DNA of 64,000 bases from Paenibacillus sp. ACRRY (lineage in GTDB: Bacteria; Bacillota; Bacilli; Paenibacillales; Paenibacillaceae): the NCBI RefSeq assembly GCF_022346995.1, contig NZ_JAKRNM010000001.1, positions 868,001 to 932,000 on the forward strand, in the 5' to 3' direction. Shown here one piece after another: positions 35,357 to 43,128 of the stretch (positions within the stretch are counted from its first letter, which is position 1; every line of letters starts with the position of its first letter). Under the pieces are notes generated by a model. The model ran no database searches. It saw only the letters and a program-made list of their open reading frames with translations, and was not told where the DNA came from. A program made the translations under genes and the position numbers.

Positions 35357-35521
35357 ATGAGTGAAACGAATAAAGAATGCAATAAACAAAAGCAAGTTGG
35401 TGACCAATCAAAAGTGAAAATCATGGCTCCCTCGGCAGATGGTGGTCCTGATCGAGAAGTAACCGTTGTTTACCAGCGAAAGGCGAAATATGGTATACCG
35501 TCATTCCTCAAAGTTAAATAA
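35357..35521 (+). CDS. Small 54-residue hypothetical protein
   Basis: An ATG at 35357 follows GAGAGGGGAAGTTAAA, a strong ribosome site, and opens a 55-codon frame ending TAA at 35521. The peptide is hydrophilic at first (many K, N, Q), with APSADGGPDREVTVVYQRK in the middle, and has no membrane segment. No family recognised. It could be a small accessory protein of the element; the ribosome site is the main support. Confidence 0.45.
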   Translation: MSETNKECNKQKQVGDQSKVKIMAPSADGGPDREVTVVYQRKAKYGIPSFLKVK

Positions 35522-35635
35522 ACGACTTTCAAGGAAAAACCAGCGCTTAAATGGTATTATCCCCTTTTAGTAGACATGAATAGAAAGACATCTGTTAAGA
35601 TGAACTTAATCATGTAAACGAAGGGGATTTTTTCA

Positions 35636-35840
35636 TGGCTAAAAAGGAAAAACATTCCTGCGGTATTCCTTGGAATTGAAATTGGAGGTAGTCCGGCCGG
35701 TCAACTAAGAACGTATGAGTATACGTGAAGTAGCGACACGTTTAGATATACAAAATAAATCTCAGGTACAAGTGTGGGCAGCCAAAGCAAAACAAGGGAA
35801 TGAGTCTAGAACCTGCTACATCCAAACGGTGACGCTTTAG
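35636..35840 (+). pseudogene. Remnant of an IS3-type OrfA helix-turn-helix
   Basis: After a broken ATGGCTAAAAAGG start, the frame from 35714 reads MSIREVATRLDIQNKSQVQVW. This is the OrfA HTH pattern (SIREVA..LGI..KSQVQVW) of IS150-like elements. It stops after about 40 codons, and no inverted repeats are evident. Confidence 0.45.
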
Positions 35841-36133
35841 AACCTACTAGTAATGAGGCAGAAATCTATCTTATTAAAAAAAGTTAATTGATATTACTCC
35901 ATTACTACTGCAGAATGAGAATTCCTTTGGATTGTTGATTCAGAAAAATGCTCAATTAAAGTTGTTTTCAACTTTAAAAAATGTTCCTGAATCAAGCTCA
36001 TGAATTGACAATTTGCTTTATTTTTTTATCTTAAGTAGATCATTCTTGACTTAACATCATTTAGACGCTTAGAGCAACTAACAAGTCTAAGCAATGGTGT
36101 CTAGCCCATTCCTAAATGTAAAGGTTTAATCTT
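35841..36133. other. Non-coding stretch inside the element
   Basis: No credible gene, repeat or RNA is seen between the OrfA remnant and the terminator at 36134. Confidence 0.4.
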
Positions 36134-36166
36134 AGAAGCTGCCGTTTGGCAGCTTCTTTGTTTTTT
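36134..36166 (+). terminator. Intrinsic terminator
   Basis: AGAAGCTGCC and GGCAGCTTCT form a perfect 10-bp stem with loop GTTT, followed by TTGTTTTTT. No intact gene ends just upstream, so it may serve the degenerate transcript or a small RNA, or insulate the next gene. Confidence 0.8.
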
Positions 36167-36243
36167 CTGTATCCTCATGATGAATAAATTTTATTTGAAC
36201 CGTCAATACCACTCACTATCTTAAAAAAAAGGAGTACGAACTA

Positions 36244-37083
36244 GTGAGCATAGATAATATAATTCATTTTGTTCAATCACCCCACTACGAGGAGATGTGT
36301 TGCTCTAGATCTAGAGTAAAAATTCTAAGACAACTAATCAGTGAATATCAGGCTTCTCTTGGATTTCAACGATTTGAGTGGACAGCGCAAAATGTCGTCG
36401 GCAAATTCGTTGCAACTAAGCAGTACATTACGGAAAACTATCAGTTTTATGAGCTACTAGATAGTCATGGTGTGCTTCCTAAGGTTATCCGAATTAAATG
36501 GAATAGGTTAAATGAGTTGGAACAGAACTCACTTCAGGAATGCCGTTTAGCTAGCAAGCCATACTTGCGATTTACTCCCAAAAGGATCGCTCAAGGACAA
36601 AATGAAGAGGTACTCAGTGGCTACAAAAATGATATGGCCAACTATGACATTTACGGCTTATTAGATAAATGGAAGCAACAAAAATGGATCTACTCTAGGC
36701 TGTTTGATCAGTGGACTGCTTTACGTGTTACTGCTCTAAAGGAGATGCTAAATAACAGCCAATCCACTATCCCTCTGTCTGCAGGAAAGATAAGTGTGGT
36801 TATTCCGGATCCGTGCGTCAATACTAATTCTGCATTTCAATGGGGAGGATCAGAACTACTCCAGCGCTGTGGAAAGATTGATATAGACCAAGTAAAGCTA
36901 TTCGCAGCCAAAGGCTACTTTTCTATGACTCAGGTCCGAAAAAACGTAAAAATACTGGATGTAAGGACGAAGTACATTCTCATGACATTAACAAGTGAAC
37001 GTAATATGATGGAAGGAATGATTCAACAATCTAACCGGTATTCCTGGATGAATTTACGAAGCCAACAGGGATGGGAAGTTTAA
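36244..37083 (+). CDS. Hypothetical protein within the Tn7-like element
   Basis: The 279-residue soluble protein has no domain I recognise. It is rich in aromatic and basic residues and contains no signal peptide or membrane helix. Notable segments are CCSRSRVKILRQL near the N-terminus and SVVIPDPCVNTNSAFQWGG in the C-terminal third. GTG at 36244 has AAGGAG 11 nt upstream. It stands alone between terminators, with a convergent XRE repressor gene beyond. It could be a transposon accessory or cargo protein; nothing in the sequence decides. Confidence 0.65.
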   Translation: MSIDNIIHFVQSPHYEEMCCSRSRVKILRQLISEYQASLGFQRFEWTAQNVVGKFVATKQYITENYQFYELLDSHGVLPKVIRIKWNRLNELEQNSLQECRLASKPYLRFTPKRIAQGQNEEVLSGYKNDMANYDIYGLLDKWKQQKWIYSRLFDQWTALRVTALKEMLNNSQSTIPLSAGKISVVIPDPCVNTNSAFQWGGSELLQRCGKIDIDQVKLFAAKGYFSMTQVRKNVKILDVRTKYILMTLTSERNMMEGMIQQSNRYSWMNLRSQQGWEV

Positions 37084-37097
37084 ATTGAATTTGCAAT

Positions 37098-37130
37098 AAA
37101 AAGCCGACGTCCAAAGACATCGGCTTTTTT
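37098..37130. terminator. Bidirectional terminator between convergent genes
   Basis: AAAAAGCCGATGTC-type stem (AAAAGCCGACGTC against GACATCGGCTTTT, loop CAAA) is flanked by A-run and T-run. It serves the hypothetical gene and the minus-strand XRE gene. Confidence 0.8.
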
Positions 37131-37133
37131 GGT

Positions 37134-37481
37134 CTAGTTATCGAAAAGTTCAGATAAGAGGAGGTTAACCTTTTTTAGATCAGAAGCCTTCATTGGCCAA
37201 AGCTTCTCATTGATCTCGTTCACTAACTTCTCTTTGTCATTAATCCCTGCTTTAACATACTTACTGTAATGAAAAAGTTCGTGTACATTAACTTGGAGTG
37301 CATCAGCAATCTTTTGAAGGTTCAACAAGGTTATGTTTTTCTCTGCACGCTCAACGCCCCCAATATAGGAGAAGTGGAAGCCGGCCATTTCGCCTAATTC
37401 CTCCTGCGAATATCCTTGTTTCTTCCGTAATTCACGGACACGTTGTCCCACTAATTTTAGTACAGGTTCGTTCATTGCCAC
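37134..37481 (-). CDS. XRE-family transcriptional regulator
   Basis: The 115-residue protein has a Cro/CI helix-turn-helix at residues about 10-65 (LRKKQGYSQEELGEMAGFHFSYIGGVER) and a short helical tail that probably dimerises. It starts 6-10 nt after AGAGGTG. Upstream palindromes TTTAGTCTAAA (about 37491-37501) and ATACATTAATGTAT (37517-37530) are candidate operators for itself and the divergent gene at 37605. It probably controls expression within the element. Confidence 0.88.
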   Translation of the reverse strand: MAMNEPVLKLVGQRVRELRKKQGYSQEELGEMAGFHFSYIGGVERAEKNITLLNLQKIADALQVNVHELFHYSKYVKAGINDKEKLVNEINEKLWPMKASDLKKVNLLLSELFDN

Positions 37482-37490
37482 ACCTCTAAT

Positions 37491-37530
37491 TTAGTCTAAA
37501 CAATGCGAAACCTTCAATACATTAATGTAT
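37491..37530. promoter_or_regulatory. Two palindromes between divergent XRE and small gene
   Basis: TTTAGTCTAAA and, 15 bp further, ATACATTAATGTAT are perfect palindromes in the divergent promoter region. They are likely operators for the XRE protein. Confidence 0.45.
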
Positions 37531-37604
37531 ATAGATTATTTTTAAAAAATGATAAGTTTATATATCAATTTGAATGGACATAAATAATAGGGGAGGTGGA
37601 GAGG

Positions 37605-37931
37605 ATGAATGAAAAACTCAAAGCAGGTATTGAAATCGCAACGGTAACGGCAGAAGGAATTTTGTTTAACGGAAGAATGTATACCAATCGGGAAGTGATC
37701 AAAAAGAAGTGGTTTGACGTGGCTAGAGATCAAGGAGAATGGAAGATTCCTATCATTCATATCAAAGACTATTACGAAGCAATTCTGATCATCTCATTAA
37801 AATATCAAGAGATAAGTGTCGCTACTTGGGTGAGTTTAGAAAAGAGAAGCATTCAAGAAGTGGATGATTACCATGACCGATTGAATCAACTAAAGCAGCT
37901 TAAGAAGAACATTACAAAACAAATTAACTAA
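37605..37931 (+). CDS. Hypothetical small protein, divergent from XRE gene
   Basis: The 108-residue soluble protein has a beta-rich first half (EIATVTAEGILFNGRMYTNREV) and a helical, charged C-terminus. No family recognised. GGGAGG at 37591-37596 places the start at ATG 37605; a GTG at 37596 overlaps the site and is rejected. It shares a promoter region with the XRE regulator and may be its partner or target. Confidence 0.6.
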   Translation: MNEKLKAGIEIATVTAEGILFNGRMYTNREVIKKKWFDVARDQGEWKIPIIHIKDYYEAILIISLKYQEISVATWVSLEKRSIQEVDDYHDRLNQLKQLKKNITKQIN

Positions 37932-37986
37932 AATATAAAAAAAACCTTGTTCAAAGAGAACAAGACGTAGGTAATAGGTAGTGAAT

Positions 37987-39093
37987 TTAATCGATAAGAC
38001 TCGACAGGATAAGATACTTCTCTAGTGAATCCATATTACGTTGAGCCAATTGTTGTTTCATATTACGGACAGTATTCGTTGCTGTGTATTGAACTCCAAA
38101 TGAATGGGTGAGCTGGCGTGCAGTAACTTCTGAGGCACCGAATTTCAAAGCGTACTTCTTAACCATAGCTTGAATCGTACGCTTTGAAATTCGTTTACCT
38201 TGTGTTTCCCCGTTAGGCTTTGCCAGGAACAACGCTCGCTCACCTGTTTGAGGAGCATAGGTGCCAGTTCTAATTTTCAAGTAATCGTACAGATAGGTTT
38301 TGGCATTATCGCCAAACAAAACTTGGTGTGTCGTTCGTACGCTAGCTTGCTGCCTTGTCACGATAACGTAGCCGTCCTGAAGGCTAATATCGGCCAAATC
38401 CAAATTGACAATATCACTGACCATGATTCCAGACTCTAAGAGCAAGGTGACGATACTGACATCACGTGCGCGATTTTGATTATGGAACCATTGAGCTTGT
38501 ATATTGTTTTGCTCTATTACGCCTTCCTGTACAAATTTAACAAATTCAGGGATTTCATGGACGCGTAGTACCTTGTTCTGTAAATGACGTGCGACCTCCA
38601 TATGACTTTTAGGCCTCTCCAAGGTGAATGTAGCGAAGACATTACGCTTCAAAATAGGAGTTTCGTTAAACTCAAATCTCATATGTAGGTAGGCGAATAA
38701 CGAACGTATTGAATGGATCTTGCGAACCAAGGAACTATATTGCAAGTTTCTTGTCTGCGTTAAATAATCCGAAAATTGTTGCACATGTTCACGGGTTATA
38801 TCGTTGAACATATCTAGCGTAAGTTCATTCTCCGCAGTAACATAGGGCCATAGATTGGGTCCAATCCAGCTAAAAAAAAGACGAAAATCTCTGGTGTACT
38901 CTAACAATGAAGAAGGAGACCGATCATGGTCTAGCTTATGTTCAATGAAACATTTTACGGCTAAAGGTAACTCGTCAATGAGCTCTGATAGCATGGCTAA
39001 ATCTCGGGATTCTTGTACTTTCATATATATGGACACCATCCTTGATCTCTTTTCTGGATGTGTGCCCAAAAAACATGAGTTTAATACGTTCAA
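37987..39093 (-). CDS. XerS-like tyrosine recombinase lacking catalytic residues
   Basis: The 368-residue protein has the two-domain form of XerS-type recombinases. A SAM-like core-binding domain (about 42-145, with SSLLEYTRDFRLFFSWI) is followed by a catalytic-fold domain (about 180-360). In the catalytic domain, the first Arg (GLRxSE) is Met224 in SGIMVSDIV. The HxLRH box is ARQLTHSF, with Arg326 for His and Thr329 for Arg. The last His is Gln351. Only nucleophile Tyr360 remains. Strand cleavage is therefore doubtful; it may only bind DNA. Its start overlaps the upstream XRE gene stop by 4 nt, so the two are coupled. Confidence 0.8.
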   Translation of the reverse strand: MNVLNSCFLGTHPEKRSRMVSIYMKVQESRDLAMLSELIDELPLAVKCFIEHKLDHDRSPSSLLEYTRDFRLFFSWIGPNLWPYVTAENELTLDMFNDITREHVQQFSDYLTQTRNLQYSSLVRKIHSIRSLFAYLHMRFEFNETPILKRNVFATFTLERPKSHMEVARHLQNKVLRVHEIPEFVKFVQEGVIEQNNIQAQWFHNQNRARDVSIVTLLLESGIMVSDIVNLDLADISLQDGYVIVTRQQASVRTTHQVLFGDNAKTYLYDYLKIRTGTYAPQTGERALFLAKPNGETQGKRISKRTIQAMVKKYALKFGASEVTARQLTHSFGVQYTATNTVRNMKQQLAQRNMDSLEKYLILSSLID

Positions 39094-39344
39094 GATGAAA
39101 TTTTGTGTGTTGAATTACTGTTTTGAAGATGATTTTTCAATAGTGATTCGAGAGGGGCATCTAAAACTTGTAATAAGAGATATAAGTTATACGCACTGAT
39201 CACGTGCCTTCCCCTCTCAATATTGGCAAGGGAAGAACGAGCAAGATGATAATTCTGACATAACTCTTCTTGCGTTTGCTTCTTTAACTTGCGAAGATCC
39301 CGCAGTCGCTCACCTAACCACTTATAAAATTCTTCTTCTGACAT
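39090..39344 (-). CDS. Small XRE-family regulator coupled to the recombinase-like gene
   Basis: The 84-residue protein is essentially one Cro/CI helix-turn-helix (about 14-66, LRKLKKQTQEELCQNYHLARSS). It is divergent from tnsA with 130 bp between, and its stop overlaps the XerS-like start. A spaced inverted repeat GTATAAA-N14-TTTATAC in that gap is a candidate binding site. This makes it the likely repressor of the transposition operon. Confidence 0.85.
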   Translation of the reverse strand: MSEEEFYKWLGERLRDLRKLKKQTQEELCQNYHLARSSLANIERGRHVISAYNLYLLLQVLDAPLESLLKNHLQNSNSTHKISS

Positions 39345-39418
39345 ATCGAATTCATCCTTTCTATCATTCTATTACTTCTTAGTATGTTCATAGAAAGGCA
39401 AATATTATACATAGATGA

Positions 39419-39446
39419 GTATAAAAACTTGAATTTTTGTTTATAC
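39419..39446. promoter_or_regulatory. Inverted repeat GTATAAA-N14-TTTATAC before tnsA
   Basis: Perfect 7-bp arms surround AACTTGAATTTTTG between the divergent XRE and tnsA genes, about 30 bp before the tnsA start. It could be an operator controlling transposase expression. Confidence 0.45.
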
Positions 39447-39476
39447 AGGAAAACAAATCTAAAGGGGTAACTTGTG

Positions 39477-40151
39477 ATGAGTAGAAACGAATACATGAAG
39501 TACCAGCCCATCAAGGTACTTCGAAGTAAAAAATATGGAAATAACTATTGGACCCCGCGTGGAAATAAAGTCGATAAGCGGATCGTTGAACTATATAGTG
39601 ATCTGGAATACGATCATTGGCTTCTGGTTGATGCGGACCCTGAAGTTATCACATATTGTGAGCAACCATTGGAAATTTCTTACGTTTTAAATGGCCGACT
39701 TCGTACTTCTATCTTTGATATGTGGATCTTAAAAGAGGATGGGGCGGAAATTTTTGTGGAAGTCAAATATAAGATGGAACTGACATCTAAACATCCAAAA
39801 CATGCGAGAACTCAACGGCAAATCGAAGCACAGCGAGAATGGTGCCGAATGAATAATAAACATTACGTTGTTCGTACAGAAGAGGATATAAGAAGAGGTC
39901 GTCACTCAATAGAAAACAGAACATCCTTATGTATGGCAGTAGTCAATAGTAAGAAGCCTATTTTCTTAAAGGAAGTGCTTTGTGTTATTCCAGGTGAAGG
40001 GATAAAGATTAAAGAAGTTGTGCGAGAACTATCTAATCTTTCTGTTGAAGCTGTACTTTTATGCCTAAAATGGCTCCTTTATGAGGGGGATATCAAAGCG
40101 AACATGGAAGATCAACTTATCGGATTTGAAATGGAGGTTTGGAGACAATGA
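39477..40151 (+). CDS. tnsA: TnsA-like transposon endonuclease
   Basis: The 224-residue protein carries the restriction-enzyme-like core of TnsA. Glu44 sits in SDLEYDHW, then CEQPLEISY, Asp81 in SIFDMWI, and Glu95-Val-Lys97 in FVEVKYK. The E/D/ExK set is complete, so 5'-end cleavage activity is plausible. A C-terminal winged-helix part contacts TnsC in Tn7. AAAGGGG precedes ATG 39477; a GTG one codon earlier is possible. It opens the tnsABC-tniQ operon and overlaps tnsB by four bases. With TnsB it would excise both strands and transpose by cut-and-paste. Confidence 0.92.
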   Translation: MSRNEYMKYQPIKVLRSKKYGNNYWTPRGNKVDKRIVELYSDLEYDHWLLVDADPEVITYCEQPLEISYVLNGRLRTSIFDMWILKEDGAEIFVEVKYKMELTSKHPKHARTQRQIEAQREWCRMNNKHYVVRTEEDIRRGRHSIENRTSLCMAVVNSKKPIFLKEVLCVIPGEGIKIKEVVRELSNLSVEAVLLCLKWLLYEGDIKANMEDQLIGFEMEVWRQ

Positions 40152-42127
40152 GCAGATCGCGAATTTATGAGCAGGACGGATTAGAACCCGACCAAGCTAA
40201 TCCTGAACTTTGGCCCTCAGTAGATGAGAATGTACTCAATGAAACTGCCCATACATTGTTTGTACAACGTAAAAATGCGGTCTTAATGTATTTCCGGAGG
40301 GACAGTTTAGATAGTATTCAACATACGACCGGAGTCTCGCCTCGAAACTTGAGAAGATTAGTTCAAAGATGTATTCAATATGATCTAGATGGCGTTGTTT
40401 TAGGTTTCCGTGGATTGATTCCTCAGAAAAATGTAAAAAAATATGAGTTGGATTTATTAGGTCAAAAAAGAAATAAGGATCAAAAAACCGGGGAATTCAA
40501 CCGTTTTTTGGAATTGCATCCGGATATTAAAGACATGGTAGAAGATTTATATTTAGGCAGAAAAAATCGTTCCCTAGAGCCGGTTATGAAGGTGAAGCAT
40601 ATCCACAAGCGCTTTGTGGATCAGTGCCGTGAAAAGGGAATAACTCTCTCTGAATACCCTTTAAATACAAAATGGATGGGGTATAAGGCTCTACAACGTT
40701 ACATTAAACAAATAGCTGAGCAAAATTTTAGAAAGGCTGCAGCGCGATACGGTAAAGATGCATTTCATAGAGCAAACCGAGTGGGGGAGGAAGACCAAAA
40801 CCAACTCTCAAACTTATTCCCGTATCAGAAAGTTCAGTTTGACGCCCATCGAATTGACGGTTTTTTTACTGTAGATATCGATACACCAGATGGAGATCCT
40901 ATGACCTTGACGCTTGAACGTTTCTGGATTCTTACCATCATTGATGTGAGTAATCGCAGCATTTTAGGATATTCTGTTTCACTGAATAGAGAGTATGGTG
41001 GAAGTGACGTAATGCACTGTGCTCGTAATGCAATTATGCCACATAAACGGCTAGAATTGACAATCCCAGGCCTGAGTTATCATCCCCCAGGTGGGTTTCC
41101 ATCAGAAAAGTTTCCTGAGTTGGAGTGGGCAGTGTGGGATGTAATGTGTCTAGATAATGCGAAATCTCATTACGCTAAAATGGTGCAAGATCGACTCACA
41201 AATTTAATTGGATGCACACCAAACTTTGGTCCCGTAGCACTTCCAATGAGAAGAGGAGTGATTGAGAGATATTTTAAAACCTTAGCAGGAAGCCTGTTCC
41301 ATCGGTTACCAAATACAACGGGGAGTGGTCCGGATGACCCTAGAAGAAACAATCCTGAAGAGACCGCTCTTCGTTTTAACATCACATATGAACATTTATT
41401 GCAACTCGTTGATGTAATGATTTCAAATTACAATGGCACACCACATGGAGGGATTTATCATCAAACGCCCCTTGAACTTCTTGAAAAAAGGATACAACTT
41501 AGAGGCTTATTACCAAGGCGCCTGGAAGAAGAGAAACGATCGGAGATGTTGTTTATGCAAACCCAAATTAATCGAACTGTAAGAGGCTCTCTAGTGACTG
41601 GGAGAAAACCCTACATTCAATATGAAGGTGTAGAATACCGGAGTGAAAAACTTGCGAACTCTGCCCATCTAATAAAGCAAGAGCTAATTGTACATGTGAA
41701 TGTTGACGATCTGCGTCTCATAAAAGCATATCTCCCTGACGGCAGCGAATTCGGTTATTTAACAGCTAGCGGGAGGTGGTCACTCACTCCACATTCCTTG
41801 CAAACGAGACGTGCGATCAATTCATTAGTTCAGCGGAAGCTGATTCATTACACGACTTGGGACGACCCTATCTTCGTGTACACTGACTATTTATTGAGTA
41901 AAGAAAATTCCAAGAAATCAACAACGAATAGAGTTACTCAGGTGAAAGAGGTTAGCAAACACAAGCTTTCAGATGAAGCGGAAGAACAAACAAAAGCATT
42001 AGAAGAAGCAAAAGCACAACATGAATTATTAGACAAAGTTCGAGAAGAACAAATGAATAGGGAAAAGCTAAATGATATGGATAACTATGAGCGCCTATTA
42101 AAACAATTTAAAACAAAGATGTATTAA
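40148..42127 (+). CDS. tnsB: TnsB-like DDE transposase
   Basis: The 659-residue protein has N-terminal helix-turn-helix DNA-binding domains (about 35-215). The RNase H-fold catalytic core contains Asp232 (VQFDAHRID), Asp336 (MCLDNAKS) and Glu373 (GVIERYF), a complete DDE triad. A Mu-type beta-barrel (about 480-570) and a charged, glutamate-rich C-terminal tail follow; the tail is the part that recruits TnsC in Tn7. ATG at 40148 has GGAGGT 9 nt upstream; a TTG at 40139 directly abuts that site. It should bind the GGACAAAAACTTGTACC-type repeats at the ends. Confidence 0.95.
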   Translation: MSRSRIYEQDGLEPDQANPELWPSVDENVLNETAHTLFVQRKNAVLMYFRRDSLDSIQHTTGVSPRNLRRLVQRCIQYDLDGVVLGFRGLIPQKNVKKYELDLLGQKRNKDQKTGEFNRFLELHPDIKDMVEDLYLGRKNRSLEPVMKVKHIHKRFVDQCREKGITLSEYPLNTKWMGYKALQRYIKQIAEQNFRKAAARYGKDAFHRANRVGEEDQNQLSNLFPYQKVQFDAHRIDGFFTVDIDTPDGDPMTLTLERFWILTIIDVSNRSILGYSVSLNREYGGSDVMHCARNAIMPHKRLELTIPGLSYHPPGGFPSEKFPELEWAVWDVMCLDNAKSHYAKMVQDRLTNLIGCTPNFGPVALPMRRGVIERYFKTLAGSLFHRLPNTTGSGPDDPRRNNPEETALRFNITYEHLLQLVDVMISNYNGTPHGGIYHQTPLELLEKRIQLRGLLPRRLEEEKRSEMLFMQTQINRTVRGSLVTGRKPYIQYEGVEYRSEKLANSAHLIKQELIVHVNVDDLRLIKAYLPDGSEFGYLTASGRWSLTPHSLQTRRAINSLVQRKLIHYTTWDDPIFVYTDYLLSKENSKKSTTNRVTQVKEVSKHKLSDEAEEQTKALEEAKAQHELLDKVREEQMNREKLNDMDNYERLLKQFKTKMY

Positions 42128-42138
42128 AAAAGGAGAAG

Positions 42139-43125
42139 ATGACATTGGAAAATCACTTGATACCTGTTGGAACACATCCTATTGAAGTAGGGCATTATTT
42201 ACTCCCGACCAAAGAGGTACTCCGTTTAATGGATAACCTCAAAAAGATTGTATTGAACCGATTACCAGGAATGATTGTCTATGGTCGTCCACGTCTAGGA
42301 AAGACGACTGCATTAAAATTTGCTTTGGAGAATCTGCCACATTTTATGAATGCACCCATACCAATCTTTATAGCCAACAGCAACTCATACAAGTTTCCTA
42401 ACGAAGGGAGATTTTATGCAGATCTTCTCCATGACTTTGAATTTCCGTTTATAGCTAGAAGAAAAGCTGAAGAAATGCGGAATCAAATTGTCAATTTGCT
42501 AAAAGAAAGAGCGGAATTGTCTAGATTAAGAAGGGTTATCTTAATTATGGATGAGGCACATCGTCTAACAGAATCACATTTTATTTGGTTAATGGACATA
42601 TACAATCAACTGGATCGTGCGAAAATCAGCATGACAGTGATTTGTGTCGGTCAAGAAGAGTTGCTCACGAGAAGAACATTCTTTCTAGGACAACGTAAGT
42701 CTCAAATCATTGGACGCTTTATGACACACGAACATCGTTTCTTCGGTATTACTTCCTTGGACGATATCAAATCTGTTCTTCGATGCTACGATTCGTCTGA
42801 AATATCTGCATATCCCGAAAACAGTGACTGGAGCTTCACTAGACATTTTTTCCCTAAAGGATATGAGAAAGGGTACCGCTTGGAAGATGATGCTGCTTTA
42901 ATTTATCAACAATTTCAAGATCTTCGCAGCGAACATGGAGTCCATTCAAAACTTGAGATCCCTATGGAGTACTTTACGTATGCTGTTGAAAACGCTCTGA
43001 AAATATACGGGGCACATGGGGAACAGCTTGAATGGATCTCAGCTCAACATTGGTTAGAATCCATCAAGCTTAGTGGCTACATTGAGTCAGAAATTTATAT
43101 GTCTTTAGCAGGTAGTGGTGATTAA
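42139..43125 (+). CDS. tnsC: TnsC-like AAA+ transposition regulator
   Basis: The 328-residue ATPase has Walker A GRPRLGKT (49-56), Walker B VILIMDEAH (133-141) and the TnsC/TniB arrangement thereafter. TnsC polymerises on DNA and links the target selector to TnsAB. AAAGGAGAAG lies immediately before the ATG, 11 bp after tnsB. Operon position and length match Tn7-like systems rather than IS21 IstB. Confidence 0.93.
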   Translation: MTLENHLIPVGTHPIEVGHYLLPTKEVLRLMDNLKKIVLNRLPGMIVYGRPRLGKTTALKFALENLPHFMNAPIPIFIANSNSYKFPNEGRFYADLLHDFEFPFIARRKAEEMRNQIVNLLKERAELSRLRRVILIMDEAHRLTESHFIWLMDIYNQLDRAKISMTVICVGQEELLTRRTFFLGQRKSQIIGRFMTHEHRFFGITSLDDIKSVLRCYDSSEISAYPENSDWSFTRHFFPKGYEKGYRLEDDAALIYQQFQDLRSEHGVHSKLEIPMEYFTYAVENALKIYGAHGEQLEWISAQHWLESIKLSGYIESEIYMSLAGSGD

Positions 43126-43128
43126 TAA

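Noticed and set aside
37987..39093. Active integrase marking an integrative element
   Set aside because: The catalytic residues are replaced; the Tn7-like genes explain mobility better.
41170..41385. Minus-strand frame inside tnsB
   Set aside because: Antisense shadow of the DDE core, with no start signal.
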